From contig CAJSYQ010000002.1 of assembly GCA_910574015.1 (NCBI GenBank), forward strand, positions 124,001 through 188,000: DNA of 64,000 bases. Reading direction: 5' to 3'. The translations under genes were made by a program, and so were the position numbers. Below are positions 49,496 to 57,342 of the stretch, piece after piece. This DNA comes from Eubacteriaceae bacterium. GTDB taxonomy: Bacteria > Bacillota > Clostridia > Lachnospirales > Lachnospiraceae. Position 1 is the stretch's first letter. Each line of letters starts with the position of its first letter. The notes below the pieces were generated by a model. The model was not told the origin of the DNA, did not search any database, and saw only the letters and a list, made by a program, of their open reading frames with translations.

Positions 49496-51703
49496 CTAAA
49501 ATGCCTCCGAAATATCAACCCAATGCCCATCTGCCATATCTTCAACATACTCCGTATTATTGATAAACAAATCCTCGCTTTCGTCTCTTACAAAGCCCCA
49601 CTTCAAATGATAATTTTCGGCATAGTTCTTAAACGCATTAAACTTATTTACAACCTGCATATCAATATTCTTGCTATGTCCTGCAACTTCTCCGCCTTTT
49701 GTCTCAATAATCCAATCTGTACCATCCTTCATATGAACGATATAATCCGGGTAAAAAAGCCACTGCTTCCCAACGCCATCAACATAAACAATGGAAAGAT
49801 ATTGCTGTCCTGCATCCCCGTTCTTGTAAAACCACTGGACATTTTCATTTCTTTCGCAATATCGTTCAAATAACCTTTCCGGTTCGCTCCGCAGCTTTCC
49901 AACAATAAATTCGTTCGTATACTCCTTATACGCATTAAGGCGAAATACTGTCCTCTTTTTTACTTCGCTGTACTTATAAATCTCCATTTCCGGAATGGTA
50001 AAGGTGGTTGTTTTCGGCTCCAATTTTAATGACATCTGCACTCCACCTAAGCCAGAGGTCACTTCCTTGAAATCCATTTTTAGACGCTGAACATTATTTA
50101 TGATAAATGCATAAAAATCTGCATTTTCCAACGCAACAAATTTATATTTGGTACGCTTTCCCTTACTAAACATTCTCCTCAAAATATTCTTTACCTTTTG
50201 GGACTGCATTCCCGTTACTTTCTTTATCGCATCCACAGAATGCAACAAATAAATACCATGGGAATGCGTATTTACCATTGTTTTAATTTTAATTGTATTG
50301 TCTGCACCACCATTTGCTAATTCTTCCGTGTTTTTGAATATTCCCTGAAGAATTTTACTGTCAATCTCATGGCTGAAATTATAACCTCCCGCTTCCAGAT
50401 TTTCACGATTTATGTTTTTATTGCTTCCCAAATTATACTTTTTCTTAAAATGCTCATAAACCTTAATCAAGGTTTCTCTTTCCCCAAGACCATCAAAATC
50501 CAAATCCCTCAGTTCCTTGACCAGTGTCAGATCCTTTGCTTCATCTTTCAGAAATAGCCGTCTGACCTGATATGCTTTATCCAACGAAGATAAAAGTCCC
50601 ATTTTATAATTTGTATCTAATGTATATATGTAACAATAGTCTAATGTATTAATGCCATAATGCTTTCCCTCCGGCATTCTTCGTATTCTTCCGATGGTTT
50701 GAATCTGAAAATCCTCACTTCCCCCCTCACGCAGTTTTACCAATATCTTTGCCCTTGGACAGTCCCATCCGGTAGATATTGCCTGCTTCATAAGCAGAAA
50801 TGCAGCGGAACCATCGGGATTGGTTAAATCGTCGCCGACAATTTTTTCATCACTCATCCAAATATTTACCATGCCATTATCATAGGTATAACCCATACTT
50901 GATAATTTATCTTCAACCGCCTTAATGGTTTCTGGCTGTCCCATAGGGAACTGAATCAGCACAAGCGGACGAATACTAACCTTCATTTGCTTATACAATG
51001 CAGCAATCTCTTTCCGCTTTTCATCTGCCAATTCCAGTAGATAATCATAATCATTCTCTATCTCCCTGCTTTCATCAACACCTTCATTCACATAGATAGC
51101 ACGAGTAATCAATCCAGCATTGATGACTTCATCCTCTGGAATTTCATAAAACTCCTGATGAGGTACTTTATTTGCTGTGGCAGATACACGAATAATGTTT
51201 TTTGCGGCAAAGGCACTAATTACATCGTCCGCTTTTTTTGTATTATTCATATGCTCTTCATCAATAATCACAACGAACCTTGTGCCGTCTTTATGTGCCT
51301 CGGCAATCTTTTCAAAGAGATTGGAACGCTCACTGTCTTTTAATGCCGTATTCCCTTTCTTTGTTACCAGCTCCCAGTTAATAAACGTCACACTTCCCGG
51401 TTCAAATCCTGAAAGCATAGAGTACATGAGATTTCTTGTGTCTCTCTGTGGCGTAAGATTTTCCATGCTGTCTTTGCTCTGTTCTTCCAGATTCCCCTTG
51501 CCCGGACATAACCAGACAAATGCCGTATGTCCATCTGTATTTTTTAAATATTCATCAACATACTTAATAAGAATGACCGTTTTGCCTGCACCGGTCGGTG
51601 CTTTGACCGTAATAACCTGTTTACTGCTCATATCAACCGTCTTATCTATCAGAAATTCTACACACTCATTTTGAAATTCATAATCTTTCATGCCATTTAC
51701 CAT
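49496..51703 (-). CDS. Type III restriction-modification system, Res helicase-nuclease subunit
   Basis: 735 aa. SF2 helicase core: Walker A APTGAGKTVILIKYV (about 35-49), Walker B VVIIDEEHMNN, motif III RVSATANKVP, and motif VI in QTIGRIRRMPEGKHYG. The C-terminal nuclease carries PDYIVHMKDGTDWIIETKGG, a PD-(D/E)XK motif. Shorter than classical Res (about 970 aa). It translocates or switches along DNA with ATP and cuts when two unmodified sites meet. Its ATG overlaps the mod stop (ATGGTAA), so translation is coupled. Confidence 0.9.
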   Translation of the reverse strand: MVNGMKDYEFQNECVEFLIDKTVDMSSKQVITVKAPTGAGKTVILIKYVDEYLKNTDGHTAFVWLCPGKGNLEEQSKDSMENLTPQRDTRNLMYSMLSGFEPGSVTFINWELVTKKGNTALKDSERSNLFEKIAEAHKDGTRFVVIIDEEHMNNTKKADDVISAFAAKNIIRVSATANKVPHQEFYEIPEDEVINAGLITRAIYVNEGVDESREIENDYDYLLELADEKRKEIAALYKQMKVSIRPLVLIQFPMGQPETIKAVEDKLSSMGYTYDNGMVNIWMSDEKIVGDDLTNPDGSAAFLLMKQAISTGWDCPRAKILVKLREGGSEDFQIQTIGRIRRMPEGKHYGINTLDYCYIYTLDTNYKMGLLSSLDKAYQVRRLFLKDEAKDLTLVKELRDLDFDGLGERETLIKVYEHFKKKYNLGSNKNINRENLEAGGYNFSHEIDSKILQGIFKNTEELANGGADNTIKIKTMVNTHSHGIYLLHSVDAIKKVTGMQSQKVKNILRRMFSKGKRTKYKFVALENADFYAFIINNVQRLKMDFKEVTSGLGGVQMSLKLEPKTTTFTIPEMEIYKYSEVKKRTVFRLNAYKEYTNEFIVGKLRSEPERLFERYCERNENVQWFYKNGDAGQQYLSIVYVDGVGKQWLFYPDYIVHMKDGTDWIIETKGGEVAGHSKNIDMQVVNKFNAFKNYAENYHLKWGFVRDESEDLFINNTEYVEDMADGHWVDISEAF

Positions 51704-53340
51704 AATTCCCCTGCCTCCCGAAGTTCAAAATCAAAATAACAATCTGGTATCATGTATGTATTTACATTATCAAGTAATTTCTCCTGTGAAGAAGAAAGAA
51801 ATACATCCTGATTGATGAACAATGCCTGCAGCTTATCATATTGTTCAAAATTTCTCTCAAACTCGTCCATCTCGTCATCATCCATGATAATAACATATTT
51901 TTGCTTATCTATTTTGACGCCATATTGTAACTGTATCATTTCCTCAATGTGCTCCAGTAAGTCATCATATATTTCTTCACTATCCTTGGCTACAAAATCG
52001 GTTTTGTAATATTTGAGATTCGCAGGCAGTCCATCAGAATATGTACTGCCATCTTCTCGTTTACCTGTAATGACAGTTTTAATTCTCGGATATGTTACAT
52101 TTGAACATATAGAACTATCATCGTTAGTACACAATATAAAATGCCTATTTCCCCCATCTTCTTTATTTAAATCAACCACAGCTTGACCAGTTGTACCAGA
52201 ACCCGCAAAGAAATCTAATATAAGGGCATTCTTGTCGCCTGCTAAATCAATGATTTTCTTAATAAACAATGTCGGTTTAGGAGTATCAAATATTTTTTCA
52301 CCAAAAATATTTTGTAATTCTTTCGTACCGTCTGTAGCTGTACCACAATCATCCCATAAAGATTTAGGTGTCGCTCCCTTATTTTGAGCATCACTTAAAA
52401 ATCTCTTAAGTTGAGGTTTTCCTTTTCCTGTTTTTCCAAATACTATTCTATTATCAGCAAGATAGTCTAAATATTCCTTTTCCCCCGTTCTCCAACACCT
52501 TCCTTTAGGTGGTAGATATTCCTCACCAGTGTTAGGATTTGTTATTACATAAGTTAAATTCGGTCTAATACCCGGACTATCAAAGGGATCTGCTTTCCAA
52601 GCTCCCCTCAAATCATTATCCGGATTACCAAACCCTTCACCTGAATTTGCTAATTTAAATAAATGTTTTTTTTGAGTAAATGCAGTTATATTATGTGTAT
52701 ATACTAACGTATAATTATGATTTAAAGAAACAACCGCATCATTCGAAACAGATTTTCTTGAATTCCATATAACGTCAGCAATAAAATTTTCTTCGCCAAA
52801 TACTTCATCACAAAGTAATCGTAAATTTGCTTGCTCATTATCATCAATACTTATAAATATTACCCCCGAAGATTTCAAAAGTTCATTTGCAATCTTAAGT
52901 CTTTTTTCCATGAAAGAAATCCACTTACTATGTGTATAGCCATCTTGCTTATCAACAAAACAATCATCATAAATAAAATCCTTATGTCCCGTATTATACG
53001 GCGGGTCAATATATATCACATCAATCTTCCCTTTATGTGTCTTCTCCAATAGCTTCAAAGAGTGCAAATTATCGCCCTCCAGCAAAAAATTACATTTATC
53101 ACTATCGGAATCGCCGACAATTTCTTTTTCTTTAACCTCTGTGAACACCGGAATATGCGTCTGCATTTTAACGTCCACTTCTTCTTCGTGTTCTTCCCAT
53201 ACAAGTCCGTATTTTTTAGCGGTCAGTTCCTTTTCTATCTGATTGATAGCCATCAATGATTCATCATCGTCATGCTGCTCTTTTAATGCCTCAAGAAACG
53301 CTAGCATCTTTTCTCTTTTTATTTGTGATAAATTTGCCAT
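51697..53340 (-). CDS. Type III restriction-modification system, Mod DNA methyltransferase
   Basis: 547 aa. Motif IV DVIYIDPPYNTGHKDF (DPPY, about 110-125) precedes motif I LILDFFAGSGTTGQAVVDL (about 375), the beta-class order of type III Mod adenine methyltransferases. The region between, and the C-terminal part, form the target-recognition segment, which sets sequence specificity. It starts at the ATG ending at 53340 (AGGAG 8 nt upstream). It is 53 nt downstream of the BRO-N gene and overlaps res by 7 nt. Confidence 0.93.
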   Translation of the reverse strand: MANLSQIKREKMLAFLEALKEQHDDDESLMAINQIEKELTAKKYGLVWEEHEEEVDVKMQTHIPVFTEVKEKEIVGDSDSDKCNFLLEGDNLHSLKLLEKTHKGKIDVIYIDPPYNTGHKDFIYDDCFVDKQDGYTHSKWISFMEKRLKIANELLKSSGVIFISIDDNEQANLRLLCDEVFGEENFIADVIWNSRKSVSNDAVVSLNHNYTLVYTHNITAFTQKKHLFKLANSGEGFGNPDNDLRGAWKADPFDSPGIRPNLTYVITNPNTGEEYLPPKGRCWRTGEKEYLDYLADNRIVFGKTGKGKPQLKRFLSDAQNKGATPKSLWDDCGTATDGTKELQNIFGEKIFDTPKPTLFIKKIIDLAGDKNALILDFFAGSGTTGQAVVDLNKEDGGNRHFILCTNDDSSICSNVTYPRIKTVITGKREDGSTYSDGLPANLKYYKTDFVAKDSEEIYDDLLEHIEEMIQLQYGVKIDKQKYVIIMDDDEMDEFERNFEQYDKLQALFINQDVFLSSSQEKLLDNVNTYMIPDCYFDFELREAGELW

Positions 53341-53393
53341 TACTAAATCTCCTTGTCCATTGTTTTTTGCCTGATATGATATATAATTTAAAA

Positions 53394-54266
53394 TCATATA
53401 TCATCTTTTTCGTCTTCACCGACTTCTGCAATTTCTTCTATTACATTCGTAACAACAGTATTAAGTTCTGCTGCGTTTTTTGATGTGATTACCGATGTGC
53501 CTGTTCGTGATTCCACCGCTTTCCTTGCCTCAGCAGCTGCCTCTCCACCAGAACGAGCCACTTCCTTATTTTCAGCAAAAGTGGAAGGCTTTTGCTGTTT
53601 CGATATCTCCGTTGAAGTAGATTCTGCAAGCATATTCAAAATCAATTCCATATCCGACATATTGTCGCGGAGATTTTCTTTCTTCAGCCCTTTGAGATTT
53701 TTATACTGTCTCGTACTCATGCCCGACCATGCTTTTGTTATCTCATCGGTAAGAATAGCATATTCCCTACCCTGCTGGACTCCGCTTTTCTGCCATTCAT
53801 CCGTAAGGGCATTTCTGACACGGATAGAAAGAATTCTTTGATGAATCCACTCATCACTGTATCCCTTTTTCTGGTATGTTTCGAGTGCACGGTCGATTGC
53901 CTGTTCCGGGTCAATCGTCTCTTCGATTCGCTCTCTTCCAACCTCAGCAAGCCATAGTTTAAACGGTTCTGCCTTTGGTGAAGGAATTGACTGAATGATA
54001 CGCAAAAGCTGTTCTGTCGTTGCAACATCGGTCATTCTTTTCTTGCCGTCTGCTGCAGTCATTTTCAAACCGTGACAATTTGTCACAGTTTCATTTCCCT
54101 CTTCCTTCAAGCGCTGCTTCAGTTTTCTCCAATATGCTGCCGGGTCTTTACTTTCCGTAAGCACTGCGACAACATCAACAACAGAGAAATACCATTCCTC
54201 TATTTCTTCGTCCCAAGCCGTTCTGATTTTTTGGTCTTCAAAAAGCTGTATGTTATCTTTCCCCAT
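53394..54266 (-). CDS. BRO-N domain protein (DinD/antirepressor-like)
   Basis: 290 aa. The N-terminal BRO-N domain (1-110) has IRTAWDEEIEEWYFSVVDVV, AAYWRKLKQRLKEEG and TEQLLRIIQSIPSPKAEPFK with WLAEVGRERIEE. A middle helical domain (about 120-215) with RILSIRVRNALTDEW and LTDEITKAWSGMSTRQYKNL fits DinD-like proteins often found with restriction systems. The tail is Ala/Glu-rich. It may act as a DNA-binding regulator or control protein of the adjacent type III system, which follows by 53 nt. Confidence 0.8.
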   Translation of the reverse strand: MGKDNIQLFEDQKIRTAWDEEIEEWYFSVVDVVAVLTESKDPAAYWRKLKQRLKEEGNETVTNCHGLKMTAADGKKRMTDVATTEQLLRIIQSIPSPKAEPFKLWLAEVGRERIEETIDPEQAIDRALETYQKKGYSDEWIHQRILSIRVRNALTDEWQKSGVQQGREYAILTDEITKAWSGMSTRQYKNLKGLKKENLRDNMSDMELILNMLAESTSTEISKQQKPSTFAENKEVARSGGEAAAEARKAVESRTGTSVITSKNAAELNTVVTNVIEEIAEVGEDEKDDI

Positions 54267-54314
54267 TTTCCCTTATACCTCCGTACTTTCTATCTTTTCT
54301 CCCCTCTAACACAA

Positions 54315-57011
54315 TTATCCTATCTCAAAGGTCTTTTTCTCAGCCTTACTCAGACACAAGTAGTTAAAATGACATTTGCTACAATTTTCTTTATCACATT
54401 TCCTTGGCAAATGATTTCTCCGTATATTTGCTGCCGCATCTTTTATGTCTGTCTGCACTTCCTCAATCATTCTATCCGTAATGTTTTCTCTGACATTATT
54501 CTCAGAATCCAAATGATAGACTTCCATATAATCTGCTTTTGTTCCCGTTAATTCCTCATAGCCAAGTGCGTAAATTTTCAACTGTTCCTTATTGATAGAT
54601 TCCTGTACTTCCTTATTTGCCGTCTTAAAATCCACGATATACGTCATGTCCACACCGCCTACGTTCTTTCGTTTTACTAAATCGATCCTTCCGTTGACCT
54701 TAATTCCGTCTCCCATATCTATTTCAATATCGGCTTCTGCCATTTGGATATTGTCAAATTCCTGTCGGTTATGTTCTACATAATGATTAATAGCTTTCGT
54801 CACGCTCTTATACATATTTTCGGCAAGCTTCTCCGTGGCATATGGAAGATAAAAGGATTCGTCAATCATTCTTTTGACATCTTCTTTATCAATCACTTCT
54901 CCCGCTATAGCTGCTTTATGTATATTTTTAACTATTTCATGCATAACATTACCATAACCAAGTGCAGGAACTAATGGCTGTGCAAAACCATAAAACATAG
55001 ACAGCTTAAACCGATATGGACAGTCAAAATAATCTTCCAGCAAACTAAAGTTCAGTGAAACAGGTATACTCTCTTTCTTCATGGACGGTATATTGTCAGC
55101 ATTGTATAGTATCTTTCCATCATACTTTACCAGATAAGAAGAATCCTTCGCCTCCAGCAAAAAAGTAGACACATACTTATCCCGGCTTGTTTCCGACCTT
55201 GACAGGTACAGATATTTCTTTGCCCGTGTAACCGCTACATAAAAGAGTTTCCTTTCCTCCTCAATATCTCCATCAAACCGGGCAGAATCCGTTATCCAGC
55301 TTCGATCCAATACATGCCATATGCCCTTGCCGCCAATCCTCTGTGCTGGAAAATAATTCTTATTAAGCTGTGGGATAAATACTGCCGCAAATTCCAGCCC
55401 CTTTGACTGATGTACCGTCATGATATTAACCGCATCCGGTTTGGTATAGGTATTGCTCAGATACCCTTCCGGATAATACCCCGTTGCTGTATATTTAATA
55501 AAAGAACAAAAATTATGCAGTTTTGTTCTTGGTTTTAATGTGTAATTAATAATTTCGTAATCTGCTATCACCTGACTGAATTTTCCCAAATTATATAACA
55601 AAAGCTCTGTTTCCACTTTCCCATCTTCCACTATGGAAACACGCCTTAAAAAGTCATGGTATATCTGTTGTAAATTCAAGTCCGAATATAGCTTTATCTC
55701 TTTCACATCTATGGTTGCCAAATACTGTAATGCATCCGCCAATTCCTTTTTATCCAAGGAATACTCTATGTCTAGCCACATCTTAAATAAGTCCGTGGAA
55801 GATAGTTCTCCATTTAGATAATCATAAATCCCCTTTGCCGCCTGACATTCTTTCGTTCCAAACAAATCATTTACGCCTTCCACTACAAACGGAATATGAT
55901 ACTCTTCTAACTTCTCTGCAATCATGGAACTGATTTTTCTTTTTCTAAGCAGCACTGCCATTTCTGAATAGGGAACTCCGACACTGTGTAGTTTAACAAT
56001 CCTATTTGCTATAAAATCAAACTCTTCTTCTACGTCCTTGTATTCTGCATATGCAATATCGCCTATATCATATTGAACCAAACAGCCGGACTGCATTGTT
56101 TTTGCCAGACGATTATCATTATAAAAAATCACCCGTCTGGCAACATCTACGATTCCCTCTGTACTGCGATAGTTCGTATCAAGAAAAAGATACTTTTGAA
56201 TGTTATACCGCTCTTTGAATGTTAAGATATTTTTTGTGTCACTTCCCCGAAACTGATATATGGTCTGGTCGTCATCGCCCACTACACATATATTGGCACC
56301 AAAATCCTTTAAAATCCGAATCATTTTCTCCTGCACAGGATTGGTATCCTGATACTCATCAACGGTTAAATATTTTACTTTACCTCCGATTATTTCAGCA
56401 AATTTTCCGTTTGTTTCAAGCTGGCAAATCATTTCCCGCAGAATCAGGGAATAATCAAACTTCTTTTCTTCGTATAGCTTACTTTGGTATTTCTCAAAAG
56501 CAAGCTGCGTTTTTGCATCCCATTTATCTTTTTCAAACCAATTCTCATTTAATATACCCATCACGGAAACAAACAATGAAGTTTCCGTATATTTCCGCAT
56601 ATCCAAATCCTGCATTCCGCATTCTTCGTAAAAACGCTCCACAAATAATTTCGTATGTATCTCATCCATCACGTTGAATTTTTGAAACTCTGGAATGTTC
56701 TCCTGAAGCATTTTTATGCAAAATCCATGTATCGTTCCAACATACATATGGGCAAATCCCCGGGTATGCCCCAGTATCGCCTTGCCATAATCATAAATTC
56801 TGCTCTTTAATTCTTCAGCAGCCCTTTTCGTAAATGTAAATGCTACAATATTCTCTGGTAATATTTCGGGTTTAGAAACAAGAATATTGACGATTCTTCT
56901 TGTGACTACGCCTGTTTTACCCGCACCTGCACAGGCAATAATCTCTAAATCTTCATCAACCGTTTTAACTGCCTCCATTTGAACTTCAGATAAATTCTCT
57001 AATAAGTCCAT
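54315..57011 (-). CDS. UvrD-type helicase fused to a PD-(D/E)XK nuclease with a cysteine cluster
   Basis: 898 aa. SF1 helicase motifs: ACAGAGKTGVVTRR (Walker A), LTVDEYQDTNPVQEK (Walker B), VGDDDQTIYQFRGSD, LDTNYRSTEG, MTVHQSKGLEFAAVFIPQLN and FYVAVTRAKKYLYLSRS. The C-terminal 260 residues form a RecB/Cas4-type nuclease: VDFKTANKEVQ with a downstream QLKIYALGYE helix and a four-Cys end CDKENCSKCHFNYLC, likely an Fe-S cluster. The layout resembles AddA/AdnAB-like or defence-associated helicase-nucleases. It is the first cargo gene behind the operon promoter. The ATG ending at 57011 has GGAGG 5 nt upstream. Confidence 0.88.
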   Translation of the reverse strand: MDLLENLSEVQMEAVKTVDEDLEIIACAGAGKTGVVTRRIVNILVSKPEILPENIVAFTFTKRAAEELKSRIYDYGKAILGHTRGFAHMYVGTIHGFCIKMLQENIPEFQKFNVMDEIHTKLFVERFYEECGMQDLDMRKYTETSLFVSVMGILNENWFEKDKWDAKTQLAFEKYQSKLYEEKKFDYSLILREMICQLETNGKFAEIIGGKVKYLTVDEYQDTNPVQEKMIRILKDFGANICVVGDDDQTIYQFRGSDTKNILTFKERYNIQKYLFLDTNYRSTEGIVDVARRVIFYNDNRLAKTMQSGCLVQYDIGDIAYAEYKDVEEEFDFIANRIVKLHSVGVPYSEMAVLLRKRKISSMIAEKLEEYHIPFVVEGVNDLFGTKECQAAKGIYDYLNGELSSTDLFKMWLDIEYSLDKKELADALQYLATIDVKEIKLYSDLNLQQIYHDFLRRVSIVEDGKVETELLLYNLGKFSQVIADYEIINYTLKPRTKLHNFCSFIKYTATGYYPEGYLSNTYTKPDAVNIMTVHQSKGLEFAAVFIPQLNKNYFPAQRIGGKGIWHVLDRSWITDSARFDGDIEEERKLFYVAVTRAKKYLYLSRSETSRDKYVSTFLLEAKDSSYLVKYDGKILYNADNIPSMKKESIPVSLNFSLLEDYFDCPYRFKLSMFYGFAQPLVPALGYGNVMHEIVKNIHKAAIAGEVIDKEDVKRMIDESFYLPYATEKLAENMYKSVTKAINHYVEHNRQEFDNIQMAEADIEIDMGDGIKVNGRIDLVKRKNVGGVDMTYIVDFKTANKEVQESINKEQLKIYALGYEELTGTKADYMEVYHLDSENNVRENITDRMIEEVQTDIKDAAANIRRNHLPRKCDKENCSKCHFNYLCLSKAEKKTFEIG

Positions 57012-57059
57012 GCTTTCCTCCATAAGTACCTAACTCATTTTATAATTTATCCCTTTTTC

Positions 57060-57088
57060 ATTATACTTAAAAAACTAAGTATTTTCAA
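57060..57088 (-). promoter_or_regulatory. Promoter of the defence cargo operon
   Basis: On the minus strand, TTGAAA (57083-57088), 17-nt spacer, TATAAT (57060-57065). The spacer holds an inverted repeat ACTTA-N6-TAAGT (57065-57080), positioned like a repressor operator. Confidence 0.75.
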
Positions 57089-57287
57089 CGACAAAAGACC
57101 AAAATCTTGCAAACCTAAATTGCAAAAGAACCCCCGCAAGCCTAACCCAAGACCTGCGAGAGTTCCCATAAAACTCAATCCAGTACCTCTGTTCTACAAC
57201 ACCATCTACGGCAACTTCATTTTCTAAAATTCCATTATTGCTCATAATGGTTTTGGCGGATGCTATTTTGTGGCAAAGCCTTTTCAC
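57075..57287 (-). CDS. Short basic ORF at the right end of the island, doubtful
   Basis: 70 aa from a GTG ending at 57287, with AGGAGG 8 nt upstream, 55 nt after the permease-2 stop. It reads MKRLCHKIASAKTIMSNNG, then ENEVAVDGVVEQRYWIEFYG. It has no recognised family. A terminator-like hairpin lies within its second half, so the true gene may be shorter, truncated or a remnant of the insertion. It overlaps the promoter of the cargo operon. Confidence 0.4.
   Translation of the reverse strand: MKRLCHKIASAKTIMSNNGILENEVAVDGVVEQRYWIEFYGNSRRSWVRLAGVLLQFRFARFWSFVVENT
57124..57162 (-). terminator. Hairpin with T-run at the right end of the island
   Basis: On the minus strand, CTCTCGCAGG pairs with CTTGCGGGGG (10 bp with G-U pairs), followed by TTCTTTT. 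It would insulate the cargo promoter from transcription coming from permease 2. Confidence 0.6.
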
Positions 57288-57342
57288 CGATGTTCCCTCC
57301 TGATGGAATTTTCTGTTGAGCGGCGAGTATTAAATGAAACCG

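Larger units (their letters stand above)
44660..57290. mobile_element. Integrated defence island with Tn916-type integrase and excisionase
   Basis: An AT-rich block whose leftmost genes encode a tyrosine integrase and a small Xis-like protein. It carries seven further co-directional cargo genes, mostly of defence type. It separates the ABC ATPase from the second permease. No conjugation genes, relaxase or replication gene are seen, so it is not a complete ICE. Boundaries are approximate. The left limit is set just outside the TGGTGTA repeats, the right limit between permease 2's stop and the small ORF. I could not find a convincing direct-repeat att pair; Tn916-type elements need not make one. 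Confidence 0.75.

Noticed and set aside
44660-57290. Complete Tn916-like conjugative element
   Set aside because: Only int and xis resemble Tn916. No FtsK/Tcp translocase, relaxase, VirB4-like or lysozyme gene is present.
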